A stretch of 8,951 nt of DNA from Deltaproteobacteria bacterium. GTDB lineage: Bacteria > Desulfobacterota > Deferrimicrobia > Deferrimicrobiales > Deferrimicrobiaceae. The translations under genes and the position numbers were made by a program. The notes beneath the pieces are model-generated. The model had not been told where the DNA came from and did no database searches. It saw only the letters and a list, made by a program, of their open reading frames with translations. Shown here piece after piece: positions 6,077-8,951 of this stretch. Where the stretch lies: contig JAJZRM010000092.1 in NCBI GenBank assembly GCA_021802685.1, positions 1 to 8,951 of the forward strand, in the 5' to 3' direction. Positions within the stretch are counted from its first letter, which is position 1. The number at the start of each line of letters is the position of its first letter.

Positions 6077-6090
6077 CGCGGTCGCGTTAC
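6073..6090 (+). promoter_or_regulatory. SECIS-like hairpin 2, overlapping the sbtA stop codon
   Basis: GTAACGC (6073-6079) pairs perfectly with GCGTTAC (6084-6090) around the loop GGTC. The stem starts 14 nt and the loop 21 nt after the second UGA, the same stem spacing as hairpin 1. The GGUC loop resembles the GGUCU apical loop of the E. coli fdhF SECIS. The TAA stop (6074-6076) lies in the 5' arm. Confidence 0.75.
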
Positions 6091-6109
6091 GGAAGGTTCG
6101 AAAGCTTTT

Positions 6110-6142
6110 AAGGAAAGGCGGCCCGCCCGCCTTTCCTTTTTT
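6110..6142 (+). terminator. Strong intrinsic terminator between sbtA and sbtM
   Basis: A perfect 12-bp stem (6110-6121 with 6127-6138), GC-rich near the loop, with the 5-nt loop CCCGC. It runs into six Ts (6137-6142). It lies 33 nt after the sbtA stop and 38 nt before the earliest sbtM start. It would end most sbtA transcripts, so sbtM would depend on read-through or its own promoter, giving more precursor than enzyme. Confidence 0.9.
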
Positions 6143-6174
6143 CCTGCGAGGCCGCCGGCCCGCGCGTTATCATC

Positions 6175-6180
6175 AAGGAG
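6175..6180 (+). promoter_or_regulatory. AAGGAG ribosome binding site that does not fit the sbtM start
   Basis: AAGGAG abuts the GTG at 6180, with which it shares a base, so it cannot serve that codon at normal spacing. No in-frame start lies 5-10 nt downstream. The next in-frame ATG is at 6231, behind only a weak GGCGGAA. The true start of sbtM is therefore uncertain. Confidence 0.4.
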
Positions 6181-7712
6181 TGCGACAAGGGACCCATTGG
6201 ACCGCGGTTCGCAGACGCCTGGCGGAATGCATGAACCCCCCGGCGGCCGGGCAGGACCCCGTGCAGCGGGTGGCCGCGTCGGGGCTGCCGCCGTACATCT
6301 TCGACCTGGCGAAACTCGAAACGGCGGCGGCTGACGCCGCGGCGTGGATTCCGCACACGCCGGCGGCCCTCTGCGTGAATCCTTCCCTCTCCATTCTGGA
6401 ACTCGGCTGGAAACATCTTGCGAAACTCCTCGATCCCTCGGAACCCGGGGAAAGGGTCCCCGTTCCCGGGCCGGAGCGGGTCCTCGCCTGGAAAGATCCT
6501 CCCATGGAGGTTGTCCGCGTTTCGCCCGGGCGGGATGAAGATCTCCTGGCCCTCAAGATCGTGGCGGAGGAACTCGATCCGCCGGAGGTGGCCCGGGAGG
6601 CCGGGGTCCCGGTGGGCGTGATCGACCGGGCCGTGGACGCGGCAGTGGACCGGGGAATCCTGCTCCGTCCCCCATCCCGGATCCGGAGGGAAACCCCTCC
6701 TTTCCCGGGGGAGACCTGGCCCGATAAGTTCCTGGCCGCCCCGGTGTTCACCCTCCAATGGCACGTCACCCAGGAGTGCGACCTGTCGTGCCTTCACTGT
6801 TACGACCGCTCGCGGCGATCCCCCCTTCTCCCTTCGTTCGGCGAAAGGATCCTCGACGACCTGCGGGCTTTCTGCCGGGAGCGGTTCGTCGGGGGACAGG
6901 TCTCCTTCACGGGGGGCAACCCGTTCCTCTATGATCCCTTCGAACGGCTCTATCGAAGGGCGGTGGAATTGGGCCTGGAGGTCGCCATCCTGGGAAATCC
7001 GGTTCCACGGGGCCGGCTGGAGCCGATCCTCGCGATCCGGCGCCCCGCTTACTTCCAGGTGAGCCTCGAGGGGCTCCCGGACCACAACGACCTCATCCGG
7101 GGAAAGGGAAATTTCGAGGCGGTCTTTTCCTTCCTGGATCTCTTGCGGGAGTACGGCGTTTTTTCGGTCGTCCTTCTGACGTTGACGGAAGGAAATGTGG
7201 ACCAGGTCCTGCCGCTGGCGGACCTGTTGAAGGGACGGACGGACCGGTTCGCCTTCAACCGGCTCTCCGCGGCGGGCCGGGGAAGCGACCTCGCCCCCGT
7301 CGGCAAGGTGAAATTCGAATCGTTTCTCCGGTCGTACCTGGACGAGACGGCGAGGAACCCGGTCCTGGGGCGCAAGGACAACCTGCTCAACATCGTCCAT
7401 CAAGAACGGGGGGAACCTCCGTTCGGAGGGTGTACCGGCTTCGGATGCGGGGCCGCCTTCAACTTCGTTTCCCTGCTGCCCGACGGGGAGGTCCATGCTT
7501 GCCGGAAGTTTCCTTCGCCGATCGGCCGCATCGGTGTGCAATCTTTTTCGGAGATCTACGATTCCCCCGAGGCACGCAGGTACAGGAGGGGGGCGAAGAC
7601 ATGCGACGGTTGCGCCATCCGCCCGGTCTGCGGCGGCTGCCTCGCCGTCGCCCAAAGCCTGGGCCGCGACATTTCCTTCGAAACCGATCCGTACTGCTTC
7701 ATGACCCGGTGA
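6180..7712 (+). CDS. sbtM: SbtM-type thio(seleno)oxazole radical SAM/SPASM maturase
   Basis: Up to 510 residues from the GTG at 6180, or 493 from the ATG at 6231. The radical SAM cluster motif is C200-DLS-C204-LH-C207, followed by SFTGGNPFL (242-250), which takes the place of the GGEP segment. The C-terminal SPASM region has C418, C423, C441, C475, C478, C484, C487 and C506, enough for two auxiliary 4Fe-4S clusters. The N-terminal extension of about 190 residues includes a helix-turn-helix/winged-helix-like stretch (about 121-170), which may recognise the leader. Radical SAM maturases of this family abstract the alpha-hydrogen of the residue before Cys/Sec in SbtA and close a thio- or selenooxazole. 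The Sec-bearing precursor just upstream supports the assignment over a generic SPASM protein. The dehydrogenase gene is convergent, 9 nt away. Confidence 0.85.
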   Translation: MRQGTHWTAVRRRLAECMNPPAAGQDPVQRVAASGLPPYIFDLAKLETAAADAAAWIPHTPAALCVNPSLSILELGWKHLAKLLDPSEPGERVPVPGPERVLAWKDPPMEVVRVSPGRDEDLLALKIVAEELDPPEVAREAGVPVGVIDRAVDAAVDRGILLRPPSRIRRETPPFPGETWPDKFLAAPVFTLQWHVTQECDLSCLHCYDRSRRSPLLPSFGERILDDLRAFCRERFVGGQVSFTGGNPFLYDPFERLYRRAVELGLEVAILGNPVPRGRLEPILAIRRPAYFQVSLEGLPDHNDLIRGKGNFEAVFSFLDLLREYGVFSVVLLTLTEGNVDQVLPLADLLKGRTDRFAFNRLSAAGRGSDLAPVGKVKFESFLRSYLDETARNPVLGRKDNLLNIVHQERGEPPFGGCTGFGCGAAFNFVSLLPDGEVHACRKFPSPIGRIGVQSFSEIYDSPEARRYRRGAKTCDGCAIRPVCGGCLAVAQSLGRDISFETDPYCFMTR

Positions 7713-7721
7713 AGGAAACGC

Positions 7722-8696
7722 TCACGGCCTGTCTTTCCATACGGGATGATCGTAGGCCTTCTTATCCGCCACGTGCGGCCACTTCTCGCCGTTCAGCACG
7801 GCCAGGACCCCTTCGGCCGTCATGATCGACGCCCTTGCCGCCGCTTCCCTCGCCTGTCCCGCCATGTGCGGAGTGACGATGACGTTGTCGAGGTCTTTCC
7901 AGGGATTGTCGGCCGCAACCGGTTCCGAGGAGAACACATCCAACCCGGCGCCGTGCAACCGGTTGTTCTTCAACGCCGTGAGCAGGGCATTTTCATCGAT
8001 CACGCCGCCGCGGGCGCAGTTGATCAGCACGGCGGAAGATTTCATCATGCCCAGTTCCCGTTCGCCGATCATGTTCCGGGTCTTCTCCGTCAGCGGCACA
8101 TGCAGGGAAACGAAATCCGCGTTCCGCAAGACCTGGTCCAGCCGGTTCACGTATTGATACCCTTGCACGATGCTTCCCGGGTTGATGAAGGGATCGTGCA
8201 CGATCACCTTCATCCCGATCGCCGTGCAAAGCCGGGCCAGTTCCTTGCCGATATTTCCGTAACCGACGAGTCCCAGCACCTTCCCCGCCAGTTCGAACGA
8301 CTTGCACGCGTATCTCGCGTTGAAGTCGCCCGCGCGGGTTTTCCGGTCGCTGTTCAGAATGTCTTTCGACGTCGCCAGAATGAGCGCGAGCGCATGTTCC
8401 GCCACGGATCGCGTGTTGGCCCCGGGGGCGATGACGACGGGTATCCCGGATTCCGTCGCCGCCGCAACATCCACGTTGTCCACCCCGATGCCCGGCCGCC
8501 CGATCACCTTCAGACGCTTCGCCGCCGCCATCGTCTCCCGGCCGATCGAACCGATGCGGATGATCAACCCGTCGGCGTCCGCCAGATCGGGAAACATCGC
8601 CTGCGGTTTCCCCGTGTTGATGATCTTGATGTCGACTTTCCCCTCGAGCACATTCATGCCGGCATCATGCAGTTTCTGGGTTAGCACCACCTTCAT
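7722..8696 (-). CDS. D-isomer-specific 2-hydroxyacid dehydrogenase (short SerA-like)
   Basis: A 324-residue NAD-dependent cytoplasmic oxidoreductase. The nucleotide-binding motif is G145-YGNI-G150, with Asp168 at the end of the next strand favouring NAD over NADP. The catalytic triad is complete: Arg229 (NCARGGVID), Glu258 (SSEP) and His277 (TPHMAG). The substrate loop RPGIGVDNVD is at 67-76. There is no ACT or regulatory domain, so it is a short form; phosphoglycerate, hydroxypyruvate/glyoxylate or another 2-keto acid are all possible substrates. Its ATG overlaps the stop of the upstream methyltransferase by one base (TGATG on the minus strand), indicating translational coupling. Its 3' end converges on sbtM, with no terminator visible between them. 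Confidence 0.92.
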   Translation of the reverse strand: MKVVLTQKLHDAGMNVLEGKVDIKIINTGKPQAMFPDLADADGLIIRIGSIGRETMAAAKRLKVIGRPGIGVDNVDVAAATESGIPVVIAPGANTRSVAEHALALILATSKDILNSDRKTRAGDFNARYACKSFELAGKVLGLVGYGNIGKELARLCTAIGMKVIVHDPFINPGSIVQGYQYVNRLDQVLRNADFVSLHVPLTEKTRNMIGERELGMMKSSAVLINCARGGVIDENALLTALKNNRLHGAGLDVFSSEPVAADNPWKDLDNVIVTPHMAGQAREAAARASIMTAEGVLAVLNGEKWPHVADKKAYDHPVWKDRP

Positions 8697-8951
8697 CAGC
8701 GGACCCCCCGCACGATCCCGACCCCCCGCGGATCCGGCGGGTCGGCGGCGATCTCCCGGAACCCCGCCGTCTTCATCATGGCGGCGACCTCTCCCGCCGT
8801 GTATGCGCGCCCCCCTTCCGTGACGGCCACCATGTGGACCGAAAAGAAGGCCGGCCCGGGGGGAGCGTTCTTCCCTTCGGACACCAGGAATTCCTGGACC
8901 GCCGCCCGTCCGCCGGAGGCCAGGGCGAGGCGCGCCTTGCGCAGCAGCTTC
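8696..8951 (-). CDS. C-terminal end of a SAM-dependent methyltransferase, cut by window edge
   Basis: The reading frame is open from the right edge to TGA at 8696-8698, giving 84 complete C-terminal codons. The visible part (ARLALASGGRAAVQEFLVSE, then FSVHMVAVTEGGRAYTAGE and MMKTAGFREI) matches the end of family-2 O-methyltransferases: the strand after the active-site helix, then a Glu-led helix and the AGF strand. A GTG at 8884 is an internal codon, not a likely start, because similarity continues upstream of it. The substrate cannot be told. The TGATG overlap with the dehydrogenase start suggests the two act in one pathway or are dosed together. Confidence 0.75.
   Translation of the reverse strand, partial: KLLRKARLALASGGRAAVQEFLVSEGKNAPPGPAFFSVHMVAVTEGGRAYTAGEVAAMMKTAGFREIAADPPDPRGVGIVRGVR

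Noticed and set aside
6108..7655. Minus-strand ORF (515 codons) opposite sbtM
   Set aside because: Shadow of the radical SAM gene; it also crosses the intrinsic terminator.

Overview
The window is GC-rich in its genes and reads like a chromosomal segment of an anaerobic, selenocysteine-using bacterium. I infer a Geobacter/Desulfuromonas-type or related Desulfobacterota lineage, because an HdrA/QmoC-type electron-transfer pair sits near an Sbt (thio(seleno)oxazole) peptide system. No rRNA, tRNA, CRISPR array or transposase was seen.

Layout. (1) Positions 1-2658, minus strand: an operon of an HdrA-like FAD/iron-sulfur protein followed by a QmoC/HdrC-like membrane iron-sulfur protein cut by the left edge. 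A textbook sigma-70 promoter at 2764-2791 drives it. (2) Positions 2659-3829: a long gene-poor, AT-rich spacer. Its right end carries a probable promoter, a structured leader and a possible 35-codon leader ORF for the next operon. (3) Positions 3830-5774, plus strand: a TerC-family membrane protein and a tandem universal stress protein. (4) Positions 5870-7712, plus strand: the most interesting part. A 68-codon gene with two in-frame UGA codons, each followed after exactly 14 nt by a hairpin fitting the bacterial SECIS description, encodes an SbtA-type RiPP precursor. A strong intrinsic terminator follows, and then a radical SAM/SPASM maturase of SbtM type. (5) Positions 7722-8951, minus strand: a D-2-hydroxyacid dehydrogenase, translationally coupled behind the 3' end of a methyltransferase cut by the right edge.

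How the parts work together. HdrA and the QmoC-like protein probably pass electrons between cytoplasmic carriers and the membrane quinone pool. TerC and the stress protein look like a metal/stress operon. SbtA and SbtM form a substrate-enzyme pair: the maturase is expected to cyclise each Gly-Sec step of the repeated Gly-Lys-Ser-Gly-Sec-Gly-Gly motif to a (seleno)oxazole-type heterocycle. The precursor stops at codon 36 if read with UGA as stop, so standard gene calling would miss it or truncate it. The Sec decoding machinery (SelA, SelB, SelC, SelD) lies outside this window.
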